A stretch of 43,231 nucleotides of DNA from a bacterium (lineage in GTDB: Bacteria > Electryoneota > RPQS01). The stretch spans positions 1 to 43,231 of the forward strand of contig JAHJDG010000027.1 of the NCBI GenBank assembly GCA_018812265.1. Direction: 5' to 3'. This document shows positions 26,410 to 35,151 of the stretch, piece after piece. Each line of letters opens with the position of its first letter. Position 1 is the stretch's first letter. Under the pieces are notes generated by a model, which was given only the letters and a program-made list of their open reading frames with translations, was not told where the DNA came from and made no database searches. A program made the translations under genes and the position numbers.

Positions 26410-29400
26410 ATGCTTGGATCAGCGCGAAATCATGCCTTGCCCTGCGGATGGAGTGGCAAAAAAGGCCAGCTTTGGATTGCTGCCTGCCTTGCGGTACTCT
26501 GTCTGATCCTTGCGAGCGGCATCTATGCCCAACCGCTACTCGAAGCTTTTGAGGGATCGTTCCCGCCCGACGGGTGGTACTCCTTCCGCCAAGGCCTTGG
26601 GGATCAGGGATGGCAGTTCTCGCTTTTATATGAAGGGGACGATTGGAATGCGAGCGCATTTTCACCGCCGGAAGCATCGGCACCGATCCAATCGTCCTAT
26701 CACTGGCTGCTCACGCCTCCCCTCTACCCCGCACCGGGCCAATACTCGTTTTCGTTCTACGCTCGAACCCAGTTTCCGGCTCACGCGGGAACCGACACGC
26801 TCTTCGTGCTGATCGCCGAGTCCGGAGCCGCCCCCGAAAGTTTCACCGACACGCTGCTCGCGCTGCGAACCGGACTCGCGGGCGAGATCTCGACCTCGTT
26901 CCAAAGATTCGCGCTTGATCTCAGTTCGTTTGACCGCACCACGATTTTCGTGGCTTTCGTCCACGCGGTAAGAGGACCGGATGATAATGCCGTGTATCTC
27001 GACAGTGTGAGCGGACCCGGTTTGTCGGCCCATCCCATTCCGCCGTTCGCACCGATTCCTTCCGACTCGGCAAGCGGCGTGAACGTGGATGCGGTACTTT
27101 CATGGAGCAATCCGTTCAATCCCGACGTGGTGGACGTGTATTTTTCCCGCGATCTTGCCGACGTCGAGAATCGTGATCCGTCCGCGCTCGTGGCCTTCGA
27201 TCTTACGGCGTCTCAGTTCGATCCGCCGTCCAACTTCCTGAGCAACACTACGTACTACTGGCGGGTCGTGGCGAGAAACACGGTCGGCGAAGCTCCGGGG
27301 CCGGTCTGGCGATTCACTGCCGGGACGGGGCCGCTGGCGGGCAGCTATAGAATAGGCGGAGAGGACGCGGAATTCGCATCGTTGTCCAGTGCAATTGCGG
27401 CGCTCGTGGCCACAGGCGTCGCCGGACCGACCACGTTACGCATCGCCGGCGGGATACTTGCGGGACCCATCGTGTTCCCGGCGATTCCCGGCGCGAGTCT
27501 CACTTCTCCGGTGACTTTCACGAGAGCCGACACTGCGAGCACGGTCACTGTCACGTGCAGCAGCCCGACCGACACGGCTGCGGTAGTTTTCGACAACGCG
27601 GCCTACCTGACGCTTGACGGTCTGAACGTTGTGGCGGGCGGCGGTGCGGTTCGCCACGCTGTGGTGATCCAACGGGGAAGTCATCACAATACGATCCGGG
27701 GCGGCGAGATTCGTGGACGCGGGGCGACGGTGGCCAACAGCTCGTGTGTTTGCGTGTACGGAGCGGGCACCAATGACAATATTCTCGAAGACCTTCCGGT
27801 GCGGGGCGCGATCAGCGGAATCCGGCTGGAGTGTCCGGCGGGAGAATCCGCGCACGGCAACACCGTGCGAGATTGCACCTTTGACAGCGTTCGTTATGGA
27901 GTGCGTATTGTCCGTCAGGCGAACTGTCATGTCACCGGAAACGACATTGATCCGAATGCCGGTTCTTTCGATGAGGTGGATGGAATCTGGGTCGGCACAA
28001 CGATGCCCGGCGATACGGTGCACATCCACGGGAATCAGATTGACAAAGTCACCACGGCCGGCGTCTATGCGGTCGGCATTCGCGTGAAGACCGACTCCAG
28101 CGCGGCGGTCGTCAGAATCTACAACAACTTTCTGTTCGATTTCCGTTCCACCGGCTCGGCTCAGACACGGGCGATCTTCATCTCTTCGGGGAACGTGGAC
28201 GTGGTGTCGAACAGCATTCTCATCGGCGACGTGACTTCTTCGGGCGCCACCTACGGAATCTATCTGGGAGCGCTGAACACGCAGGGCCGACTGACGCTGC
28301 TGAACAACATCTTCGCGAATTTCGAAGCCACCAATGCGGCCTACAACGTTTTCTCTTTATCCACGGCCGCGATACTCACGTCCGACTACAACATTTTCCA
28401 CGGCAGCGGCAGCGGCTATCGCGTTGGTCGCTGGGGGGCCGATCAGCTCACTCTGGCAAGCTGGCAACAGGCAACCAGCGGTGACTCTCACAGCTTAACG
28501 GGCAATCCGTTTTTCATGAGCGCGACCGATCTGCATTTGGACGGCAGCAGCGATCTGGCTCATCAAAATGGAGCCGTTGTTTTCTATGTAATGGGCGACA
28601 TTGACGGAGAGCCTCGGCTTCTCCCCCCCGATCGCGGGGCCGACGAGTATCGTTATGCCGCTCCACCGGCCGATCTGGCCGTGACCGGATTCATCGGCCT
28701 GCGAGACACGTATGCGGAGATGGCCGACCACGTGATCGAAGTGATCGTGCAAAATCGCGGGTCGGATCCGCAGGTGGGTGTGCCGGTTCGTTTGAGTTTC
28801 GACGGGGATCTGCAGGATGAAACCACCGTGAGTCTGGCAGCTCTCGCCAGCGATACGGTTTCATTGATCTGGTTCGCGAGACATTCTCCCGATACAGGAG
28901 TTCTGAAGGCTCAGTGCCATCTGGCGGGTGACGCGAAGCCCGATAACGACAGCCTGACGGCCGAAGCAATCATCGTTCCCACGCCTCTTTCCGGAGACTA
29001 CACGATCGGCGGCGCGAATCCCGATTTCGTAGACTTCGCGGCGGCTGTGAGTGCGCTGCAGCTTCGCGGAGTCTCGGGACCCGTCAACTTCCAGATCGCC
29101 GGAGGAACATACAACGGGCAGGTAACACTCCCCGCCGTTCCCGGTGCATCGAGCGTGAACCGGATCGTGTTTCGGCCGGACGGTACTTCCGGAACGGTCG
29201 AGATCGCATCCAATCAGGCTCCGGCGAGCCTGGTTTTGAGTGGAGCCCGGCACGTCGTCGCGGAAGGAATCCTGGTGCGCGCCGTGAGTCCCAACGTCGT
29301 CGGAGTGCTCGTTACTCAAGGATCGGACAGCAACGAAATCACCGGCTGCACTCTGATCGGATCGGCCCTCGAAGCAACCACCGCCTGCGGAGTGCGGATG

Positions 29401-32259
29401 ACCGGCGGCGGCAATGACGACAACCGTTTCACGGAGCTTTCCGTCAGCGGATTTTATCATGGAATCCGCGGCGAGGGCACGGCATCGGGGCCGGATGTCG
29501 GCACCGTCGTGGAGAATTGCCGCATAACCGGCTCGCGGATTGCCGTTCGCATGGCCTATCAACACCGAGCGGTTCTGCAGAGCAACGAACTCCATCCCGG
29601 TTATGCGAGCGCGAGCGGCACCTGCTACGGATTGTATCTTGGCGCGACCGGTGTCAGCGAAACGATTCTGGCCGACGGCAACGCAATCTTCGGAGGAGTT
29701 GGCGGAGCGGGCTGCGGAATCTACTCGGCCACCGCCGGAGGAACGGCGGTTCTTCGCAACAACATGATCGGCGCGTGGAACACCACCAACGCCGACCCGA
29801 CCTATGGAATTCTTATCGGCGGCGGCGCGGCGGAAGTCCAGTTCAACAGCCTTTGGATGAACGACGTGCCCGGCAGCGGATGGGTTGTCGGGATCGCCGA
29901 TACGGGAACGGCGTCGGTGAATGCGATCAACAACGTCATCCAGATCAGCGAAAGCGAGAATCCGGCGTGGTGTATCCTGCATTCCGGCGGCTCGTTCGTT
30001 TCCGACTACAATGCCTTCCACCTCTCGGCAACGCATAATATTCAACTCCGGATTGGACGCTGGTTCAACATTAATTTGCCTGCGCTCCCCGACTGGCAGG
30101 CAGCCACCGGACACGACCCGCACAGTTTGACCGGTGATCCGGGATTCGTGGACTCGTTGAACCTGCATATCCGCATGCAAGCCGGTCTGTTGGACGGACG
30201 GGGGATTGCAATTGCCGGAGCCGACCGGGACTTCGACGGTGAAACGCGAACCGATCCTCCGGATATCGGTGCTGACGAATACGAGTACCGTCTGGTGGAG
30301 TGTGACTTCGGTGTTTCTTGGGCGGGTTCACCGCCGGGGAAATATTCCGCCCATACATCTTATCCCATCCCGGTGCGCATCGTCAACAACGGAATCCTGC
30401 CCCAGAGTAGCGGACAGATTCGGTTGTCCTTCGACGGGATCACCGTCAACGAGGCGATGGTCTCTCTGTCGTCGGGCGAGGCGGATACGGTGGTATTGAA
30501 TTGGGCGACTCCCAGCGTTGCCTTACGGCAAGGTACGTTAATAGTACGCTGTTACCTCGAGGACGACGCCGTCCCCCAGAATGACAGTGTCGCCGCGAGT
30601 GTACTGGTGGTCGGTCTCCCGCTGTATGGAGGTTACGTCGTCGGAACCGATTCGCACTCCATTCATGCACAGGAATTCTCCGATCTGACCGAAGCCGTGA
30701 CTCACCTCATGCTGCGGGGAGTGGAAGGAACCGTCACGCTCGAACTGACCGGGGGAATCCATGACGGACCGCTGGTTCTGGGAGAAATTCCCGGCGCATC
30801 CTCCATCCGGCCGGTGGTTTTTCGAAGCCTTAATCCCTATACGCAACCGGCGGAGATCACGGCCGGCACCGGCGACGCTGTGGTGAGGTTGAACGGTACG
30901 GATTACGTAACCTTCGAGAATCTGCGCCTGCGGGCTGCCGCGAGCTGCACAACCGTGGTCAGCTTGGCCGACGGAGCCTGCTTCAATAAGTTTTCGGATT
31001 GCGAATTGATCGGCAGCGATTCGGCCAGCAGCGTGACAATGGGCGTGCGCATTCTGACCGATGAGAATGATTGGAACACGTTCGACGCCGTGTCGGTGCG
31101 GGGCGCGTTCTACGGAATCGCTTTCAAGGGCGGTCCAAGCGGTTCGATCGGCCAAGGGAACAGCGTGCGGAGCTGTCGGATCCAACACGCGCGCTATGGC
31201 ATCTACGTCGGCAAACAAGCGAACTGTGATATTGCCGGGAATGACATCCAGCCCGGATCGCTTTCGAACGTGGTCGCCGCCTGTTATGGGATCTACGTAA
31301 CAAACCTCGGGGACGCCGGATGCGTGACCATTCGCGAAAACACGATTCACGACTTCGCGGACGCATCCGGCTCGGTGTCCAATCGCGCCGTAGGGATTTT
31401 CGCCGCCCCCACCACCGGCTCAACCGCGCTGATCTATAATAATTTCATCTACGGATTCCAAACCGTCGGCAGCTTGCGGGTAAGTCCGCTCTATCTTTCC
31501 TCGGGCAATGTCATCGTCCTCCACAACAGCGTACTCATTGAGAACCTGCCCTTTGGCGGAGACGTAACGGCGGTATATATTTCCACCGGGACGGGCCACG
31601 TTTTGAAGAACAATATTCTGGTTTCTCAGGTACAGGGCCGACCCAGCTACGGAGTTTTCCAAGTGGGTGGAACCGGCCTATCCAGCAACGGCAATGATCT
31701 TTTCGGAACATCTTCCCAGTTCGTTGTCGGCAATATCTGCGGTACGCCCTATGCGACATTTGCCAACTGGCAGGCCGCCGGATACGACAGCAGCGGAATC
31801 TCGGCCGACCCCGGTTTTCGCGGACCACGCGACCTGCATATCCGCGAGACCGCCAGCACCGTGAACGGGCGGGGAGTCTGGACGAACTTGGTCATCCGGG
31901 ACGTGGATGGCGAGTTACGCGGGAATCCTCCCGACATCGGTGCCGATGAATACGAGTGGCAGGTTGCCGCCAGCGCCGTCCACGATCTTGCCATTCTTCA
32001 CACGGACGGGACCATCGTGCTCACGTGGAGCCGGGCGACAGGGGCTGCCCGCTATCACGTCTATTCCGGAATCCTGCCCGGATTCGCGATCAGCCAGGAA
32101 AATCGTGTAGGGACGGTAACCGACACCACGTTTATTGACACGTTCTTGCCCGGAGTTTCGCTTCTCCGCTTCTATGTGGTCACATCCGATGATGAACCGA
32201 ACGCTATTCAAACCCATCCGGGACATGGCGAAGCGAACGAACAGCATCTCCTGAAATAG
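26410..32259 (+). CDS. Large secreted protein with three beta-helix modules and CARDB-like spacers
   Basis: About 1949 residues. The ATG at 26410 is preferred; a GTG at 26383 would add nine residues and neither has a good ribosome site. After a long basic stretch, GQLWIAACLAVLCLILASG is the signal core. The order is then a choice-of-anchor/MAM-like domain (about 40-205), an Fn3-like domain (about 215-305), module 1 (LAGSYRIGG..., about 308-755), a CARDB-like domain, module 2 (LSGDYTIGG...), a second CARDB-like domain, module 3 (LYGGYVVGT...), and a last Fn3-like domain. Each module opens with an FxxLxxAVxxL helix, runs through N-rich beta-helix rungs and closes on D.DGE.R..PPD.GADEY. It ends EANEQHLLK without a type IX sorting tail. 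Adhesion or glycan binding is inferred from fold only. Confidence 0.93.
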   Translation: MLGSARNHALPCGWSGKKGQLWIAACLAVLCLILASGIYAQPLLEAFEGSFPPDGWYSFRQGLGDQGWQFSLLYEGDDWNASAFSPPEASAPIQSSYHWLLTPPLYPAPGQYSFSFYARTQFPAHAGTDTLFVLIAESGAAPESFTDTLLALRTGLAGEISTSFQRFALDLSSFDRTTIFVAFVHAVRGPDDNAVYLDSVSGPGLSAHPIPPFAPIPSDSASGVNVDAVLSWSNPFNPDVVDVYFSRDLADVENRDPSALVAFDLTASQFDPPSNFLSNTTYYWRVVARNTVGEAPGPVWRFTAGTGPLAGSYRIGGEDAEFASLSSAIAALVATGVAGPTTLRIAGGILAGPIVFPAIPGASLTSPVTFTRADTASTVTVTCSSPTDTAAVVFDNAAYLTLDGLNVVAGGGAVRHAVVIQRGSHHNTIRGGEIRGRGATVANSSCVCVYGAGTNDNILEDLPVRGAISGIRLECPAGESAHGNTVRDCTFDSVRYGVRIVRQANCHVTGNDIDPNAGSFDEVDGIWVGTTMPGDTVHIHGNQIDKVTTAGVYAVGIRVKTDSSAAVVRIYNNFLFDFRSTGSAQTRAIFISSGNVDVVSNSILIGDVTSSGATYGIYLGALNTQGRLTLLNNIFANFEATNAAYNVFSLSTAAILTSDYNIFHGSGSGYRVGRWGADQLTLASWQQATSGDSHSLTGNPFFMSATDLHLDGSSDLAHQNGAVVFYVMGDIDGEPRLLPPDRGADEYRYAAPPADLAVTGFIGLRDTYAEMADHVIEVIVQNRGSDPQVGVPVRLSFDGDLQDETTVSLAALASDTVSLIWFARHSPDTGVLKAQCHLAGDAKPDNDSLTAEAIIVPTPLSGDYTIGGANPDFVDFAAAVSALQLRGVSGPVNFQIAGGTYNGQVTLPAVPGASSVNRIVFRPDGTSGTVEIASNQAPASLVLSGARHVVAEGILVRAVSPNVVGVLVTQGSDSNEITGCTLIGSALEATTACGVRMTGGGNDDNRFTELSVSGFYHGIRGEGTASGPDVGTVVENCRITGSRIAVRMAYQHRAVLQSNELHPGYASASGTCYGLYLGATGVSETILADGNAIFGGVGGAGCGIYSATAGGTAVLRNNMIGAWNTTNADPTYGILIGGGAAEVQFNSLWMNDVPGSGWVVGIADTGTASVNAINNVIQISESENPAWCILHSGGSFVSDYNAFHLSATHNIQLRIGRWFNINLPALPDWQAATGHDPHSLTGDPGFVDSLNLHIRMQAGLLDGRGIAIAGADRDFDGETRTDPPDIGADEYEYRLVECDFGVSWAGSPPGKYSAHTSYPIPVRIVNNGILPQSSGQIRLSFDGITVNEAMVSLSSGEADTVVLNWATPSVALRQGTLIVRCYLEDDAVPQNDSVAASVLVVGLPLYGGYVVGTDSHSIHAQEFSDLTEAVTHLMLRGVEGTVTLELTGGIHDGPLVLGEIPGASSIRPVVFRSLNPYTQPAEITAGTGDAVVRLNGTDYVTFENLRLRAAASCTTVVSLADGACFNKFSDCELIGSDSASSVTMGVRILTDENDWNTFDAVSVRGAFYGIAFKGGPSGSIGQGNSVRSCRIQHARYGIYVGKQANCDIAGNDIQPGSLSNVVAACYGIYVTNLGDAGCVTIRENTIHDFADASGSVSNRAVGIFAAPTTGSTALIYNNFIYGFQTVGSLRVSPLYLSSGNVIVLHNSVLIENLPFGGDVTAVYISTGTGHVLKNNILVSQVQGRPSYGVFQVGGTGLSSNGNDLFGTSSQFVVGNICGTPYATFANWQAAGYDSSGISADPGFRGPRDLHIRETASTVNGRGVWTNLVIRDVDGELRGNPPDIGADEYEWQVAASAVHDLAILHTDGTIVLTWSRATGAARYHVYSGILPGFAISQENRVGTVTDTTFIDTFLPGVSLLRFYVVTSDDEPNAIQTHPGHGEANEQHLLK
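27331..31960 (+). repeat. Three tandem beta-helix/CARDB coding modules
   Basis: Module starts at about 27331, 28987 and 30622 give a period near 1.65 kb. The first two modules include a CARDB-like segment, while the third ends at the closing GADEY motif near 31955. Copies share protein motifs but are diverged in DNA. Confidence 0.8.
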
Positions 32260-32282
32260 CCTCCCCCCATCCATGATGACCG

Positions 32283-32312
32283 GAGAGCCACCTCGCTTGG
32301 GGTGGTTTTCTC
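32283..32312 (+). terminator. Intrinsic terminator of the tri-modular gene
   Basis: GCCACC and GGTGGT (one G-U pair) form a short stem with an eight-base loop, followed by TTTC; the flanking GAGA and TCTC can extend it. It lies about 25 bases after the stop. Confidence 0.65.
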
Positions 32313-32592
32313 GTACAGGGCTGCCATGTGAATATCTACACGACTTCTTTGCCGATGTGTGTGGTCAAATTCTTCCGGTACTTCGCATGCGATTACGCTA
32401 ATCTTTGAAACGAGCCTTGGACCCACGCAGAAACGGAAAATCTCTTGGGGGATCAGGTCGAGCAACCAATTGATTAACTTTTGTTTGCTTGAATATCTAC
32501 AGTAGATAGCCACGTCCTGTTTCATGGCGGGTGCGTTGTGCTATGCAATCACCAATCGGTCTATAGTTTGCAGTGAAATCATGTGAAACATC
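32313..32592. other. Intergenic region before the stress-protein gene
   Basis: No supported gene. It contains a 12-base direct repeat TGAATATCTACA (32329-32340 and 32490-32501), the second copy being part of a short palindrome TATCTA-CAG-TAGATA at 32494-32508. Just beyond it, TTGACATATTTGTCAG at 32594-32609 is nearly symmetrical. These could be regulator sites, but no promoter could be assigned with confidence. Confidence 0.4.
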
Positions 32593-33678
32593 TTGACATA
32601 TTTGTCAGTCCCACGCCCTACAACCTCGGGGTATTTGCCTTTGCTTCACGGAATTCGTTCAGAGTCACCCATCTCCAGCAGCCCGAACCGACAGACCGAG
32701 ACGTCGGCACAGTGCCAGAATCCGGTAGAAACGCTATTCAGCCGAATTGTCGTCCCGGTCGGATCCCGGTTTGAATGCGAACCGCTGATTCGTCCAATTC
32801 AGGATTTGGCGAAATGCTGGAAGAGTGACATTTTATTGGTTACTGCCGGCGAGTCCGTCCACGAACCACTGACCAGCCGTGCGGCGGATTTCCATTCGGA
32901 TTTCGACACCTGTGCCGAGCGACTCCGACAGGCCGGAGTATCGGTTGAGATTCTTCGATCACCGGACCGGCCAACCGTCGCCCTCGAGAACGCAGCTCGA
33001 CAGCACCATGCAACGCTGATTGTCCTCTCGCCAAAGTCATCCCCCCCTGACGCGCCCCAGTGGTTTGGGACTATCCCGCAACGGCTGATCCGCCGACCCC
33101 CAGTGCCCATCTTAGTCCTGAAATCACCTCATCCGATAAAGCTCTGTCCAATTCTGTGTGTGGTTGAAGAGACCGACCCCGCCGTGGAAGCGTTGCGATG
33201 CTCTCTGGCTCTGTCCAAGGCAATGCAATCGCGCCTGACGGTACTGGAAGTGGTTGCTCCGTCCCGTCAACCGATGGAATCGAATGCTCCCGTTTGGGGG
33301 TTAGTCGGAGGCGTCCCCCACCTGCGATCTTCCTCGCCGGATCCTCGCCGCCCGCAAGATGCACAAGTGCCGACGGAACAAACGCCCGTCGGCGTGCCGG
33401 CGATGCTCGACGGATGCGCATTTCTCGGGAGAGTCTTGGGAGAGTGTGATTTGGAAGGAGTCGAGTTCGAGGCCCGAATTACCGTCGGCACACCGGCTAC
33501 CGAGGTTCTCCTGGCGGCCCGGAAGCACGGTTGCGGATTGATCGTTGCCGGATCCTCCCCCCGCGCGGGACTGATCGCCTGCCTCGGTCGCGGAGTGGCC
33601 GAGACGGTTGTCGAGATCTCTGACCGACCGGTTCTTATCCTGCCCTCACCACAGCAAACATCCGCCTCACCTGCCTGA
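32593..33678 (+). CDS. Tandem two-domain universal stress (UspA-like) protein
   Basis: The open frame gives 361 residues; recognisable protein begins near 32740 with FSRIVVPVGSRFECEP, the first strand of a Usp domain. Domain 1 runs to about residue 180 (ATLIVLSPKSS, PVPILVL). Domain 2 starts at LCPILCVVEETDPAVEALRC and ends with GLIVAGSSPRAG, RGVAETVVE and RPVLILP, where the ATP-binding glycine pattern is only partly kept. No ATG lies in frame ahead of domain 1; TTG at 32593 or TTGs near 32635 are the only candidates, so the start is unresolved. The upstream 50 residues are low in family signal. Usp proteins bind nucleotides and aid survival under stress; the Rrf2 gene downstream suggests a redox link, which is inference. 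Confidence 0.8.
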   Translation: MTYLSVPRPTTSGYLPLLHGIRSESPISSSPNRQTETSAQCQNPVETLFSRIVVPVGSRFECEPLIRPIQDLAKCWKSDILLVTAGESVHEPLTSRAADFHSDFDTCAERLRQAGVSVEILRSPDRPTVALENAARQHHATLIVLSPKSSPPDAPQWFGTIPQRLIRRPPVPILVLKSPHPIKLCPILCVVEETDPAVEALRCSLALSKAMQSRLTVLEVVAPSRQPMESNAPVWGLVGGVPHLRSSSPDPRRPQDAQVPTEQTPVGVPAMLDGCAFLGRVLGECDLEGVEFEARITVGTPATEVLLAARKHGCGLIVAGSSPRAGLIACLGRGVAETVVEISDRPVLILPSPQQTSASPA

Positions 33679-33828
33679 CCAATAGCGATTTACTGCCCTC
33701 AAGACTGGATTTTGGGTAGCCTCCTCGCTCTCGAAACCGAGCAGAAAATTTCCCTCTCGATCCCGAACAGAAATTCTAACTTATTGTAATTAATTTATTA
33801 TAGATTTTGAAATCTGAATGGTAAACTC

Positions 33829-33857
33829 TTGACTTTGCGTAAGATTTCTCATAGATT
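33829..33857 (+). promoter_or_regulatory. Promoter of the Rrf2 regulator gene
   Basis: TTGACT (33829-33834) and TAGATT (33852-33857) are spaced by 17 bases, about 30 bases upstream of the ATG at 33888. The stretch before it is very A/T-rich, and GATTT-TGA-AATC just upstream is a small inverted repeat. Confidence 0.65.
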
Positions 33858-33887
33858 GGGGATGTAACGATCAACAAGTAGAAGATC

Positions 33888-34376
33888 ATGCTATCAGCAA
33901 CCTGGCAGTACTCTGTGCGCGCACTTGTGCACTTGGCGATGGCTCGGGGCAAGGGTCCGGTTCTCGCCAGCCATATCGCCGAAACCGAAGGCGTCCCGTT
34001 ACCCTTCCTGTCGAAAATCCTCCACCAGCTCAAGGTTGCGGGCATCGTGGCCGCCACCCGCGGACAGAAAGGTGGATACATTCTGCAGAAGGATCCGTCC
34101 AAGCTCACCCTATTGGATGTTGCTCATTTAACGGATCACGTGGATTTTGGCGAGCAATGCCTGCTGGGCTACAAGTTCTGTGAGGAAAACTGCAACTGCG
34201 TCCTCCACAAGGAGTGGGAAGGGATCAAGAGCCAGATTCAGAAGTTCCTCCGAACCAAGACCATCGCCCAGCTTGCCGATGACGGTGCGCGCGAGTCGCT
34301 GGACGTGAACGGGATGCTGCGACTACGCCAGCCGCCGCTGCGTCCACCCTACGAAGTGACGAGCGCGGAGTTCTGA
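33888..34376 (+). CDS. Rrf2-family regulator with likely Fe-S cluster
   Basis: A 162-residue winged-helix regulator. The N-terminus MLSATWQYSVRALVHLA and the helix-turn-helix region (ASHIAETEGVPLPFLSKILHQLKVAGIV, read across residues 27-54) followed by the wing TRGQKGGYIL are typical of Rrf2. Cysteines are at 91, 98, 102 and 104, with His107; Cys98, Cys104 and His107 coincide with the numbering of the IscR [2Fe-2S] ligands, and Cys91 is offset by one. It probably senses iron-sulfur status, oxygen or nitric oxide. It follows the stress-protein gene by about 210 bases with its own promoter and ends at a strong terminator. Target genes are not identifiable. Confidence 0.92.
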   Translation: MLSATWQYSVRALVHLAMARGKGPVLASHIAETEGVPLPFLSKILHQLKVAGIVAATRGQKGGYILQKDPSKLTLLDVAHLTDHVDFGEQCLLGYKFCEENCNCVLHKEWEGIKSQIQKFLRTKTIAQLADDGARESLDVNGMLRLRQPPLRPPYEVTSAEF

Positions 34377-34446
34377 TCCGCTTTCCAGAAGAGATCTTCT
34401 GCACGGCGACCGCGCGGCCGTTCTGATTCCATTCTCCGTATATTCA

Positions 34447-34490
34447 AACGGGGCTGACTCACAAGTATCGAGTCGGCCCCGTTCCGTTTT
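34447..34490 (+). terminator. Intrinsic terminator of the Rrf2 gene
   Basis: A 14-bp stem (AACGGGGCTGACTC / GAGTCGGCCCCGTT, one G-U pair) with a nine-base loop is followed by CCGTTTT, about 70 bases after the stop. Confidence 0.85.
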
Positions 34491-34620
34491 CCGGCCTCTC
34501 GTGAGGCACGGCTCGTTCCCTTGAATTCCCACCGCCCAGCATGCCACCCAAAAAATGGATTCATCCGAGAAGCGGCGGAACCTCGGTGACTTTTGCGAGT
34601 GGCGCGAAATATTCACCCCA

Positions 34621-34649
34621 TTGACGAATTTCCGTGGGGGCAATATTGG
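34621..34649 (+). promoter_or_regulatory. Promoter in front of a truncated gene
   Basis: TTGACG (34621-34626) and TATTGG (34644-34649) are spaced by 17 bases. A perfect AAGGAGG and an ATG follow at 34686-34700, so a complete expression signal precedes only seven codons of unique sequence. Confidence 0.55.
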
Positions 34650-34718
34650 GATGAATCCACGGCCGCCATGGAATCTTAATCCTTGAAGGAGGTTCGCATG
34701 AATTGCAGCAATCTTTCG

Positions 34719-34750
34719 TTAGAGCGTATCCCAAGAATATCCGAGGGGAA
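34719..34750 (+). repeat. Dispersed repeat module 1, first copy
   Basis: The 32 bases beginning TTAGAGCGTATCCCAA match 43144-43175 with three differences. They are followed here, after a short gap, by the 74-bp module 2 rather than the palindrome seen at the other copy. Confidence 0.8.
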
Positions 34751-34763
34751 AGAAAGCGAAGGC

Positions 34764-34837
34764 TCGCCGAGCCGGGTTAAGCGCTCACGGTCTTCTCCAG
34801 TGGTAAGCCACCGGCCGCGCGCAACCCGGCCGGAATC
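34764..34837 (+). repeat. Dispersed 74-bp intergenic repeat, copy B
   Basis: It shares the 18-base left flank and 24-base right flank exactly with copy A at 13087-13160, in the same orientation and with the same 32-base spacing. Here it is joined to module 1. Confidence 0.85.
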
Positions 34838-35101
34838 TTCTCACCTCTGTCTCATGCTCACCTTGATCGTGAACCGAGCCCGTTCAACGGCCTGGACTCG
34901 CATACTATTTTTGAGATAAGTTCCAGCACCTTTCCGGAAGCTCCGCAATCCCAAAACGGGTCACTTATCCCAAGTGTTGCCGGGCCGCCCGACATCACGT
35001 ACATCACCCAATCACACCTTCACACTACTGAGCCACTTGTGCCAAATATGCTGACGGGAAACAGACCGTGTCCAGCCCTCGGGGTGCAGTTCAGATACCA
35101 A
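34838..35101. other. Gene-poor stretch downstream of repeat B
   Basis: Apart from the tail of the truncated frame, no coding or structural signal was recognised between the repeat and the terminator of the next minus-strand gene. Confidence 0.4.
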
Positions 35102-35130
35102 GAAAAAGCCGATGATGAACTCACCGGCTT
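35102..35130 (-). terminator. Intrinsic terminator of the VCBS/beta-helix gene
   Basis: On the minus strand AAGCCGGTGA and TCATCGGCTT pair over 10 bp (one G-U) with a five-base loop, followed by TTTTC. It lies about 22 bases past the stop at 35152. Confidence 0.88.
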
Positions 35131-35151
35131 CTCTCTCGGTCTTGAATTCCG

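Larger units (their letters stand above)
34698..34919 (+). pseudogene. Gene head running into a dispersed repeat
   Basis: ATG at 34698 has AAGGAGG five bases upstream and a promoter-like pair 50 bases earlier. Only the codons for MNCSNLS are unique; from 34719 the frame runs through the dispersed repeat and stops at 34919, giving 73 residues without protein-like character. The simplest reading is that the original gene was lost or replaced when repeat sequence arrived. A leader peptide or a fortuitous ORF is also possible. Confidence 0.5.

Noticed and set aside
32208-32525. Minus-strand frame starting MKQDVAIYCRYSSK, resembling a serine recombinase start
   Set aside because: It has no ribosome site, overlaps the terminator and 3' end of the plus-strand gene, and none of the later recombinase motifs follow.
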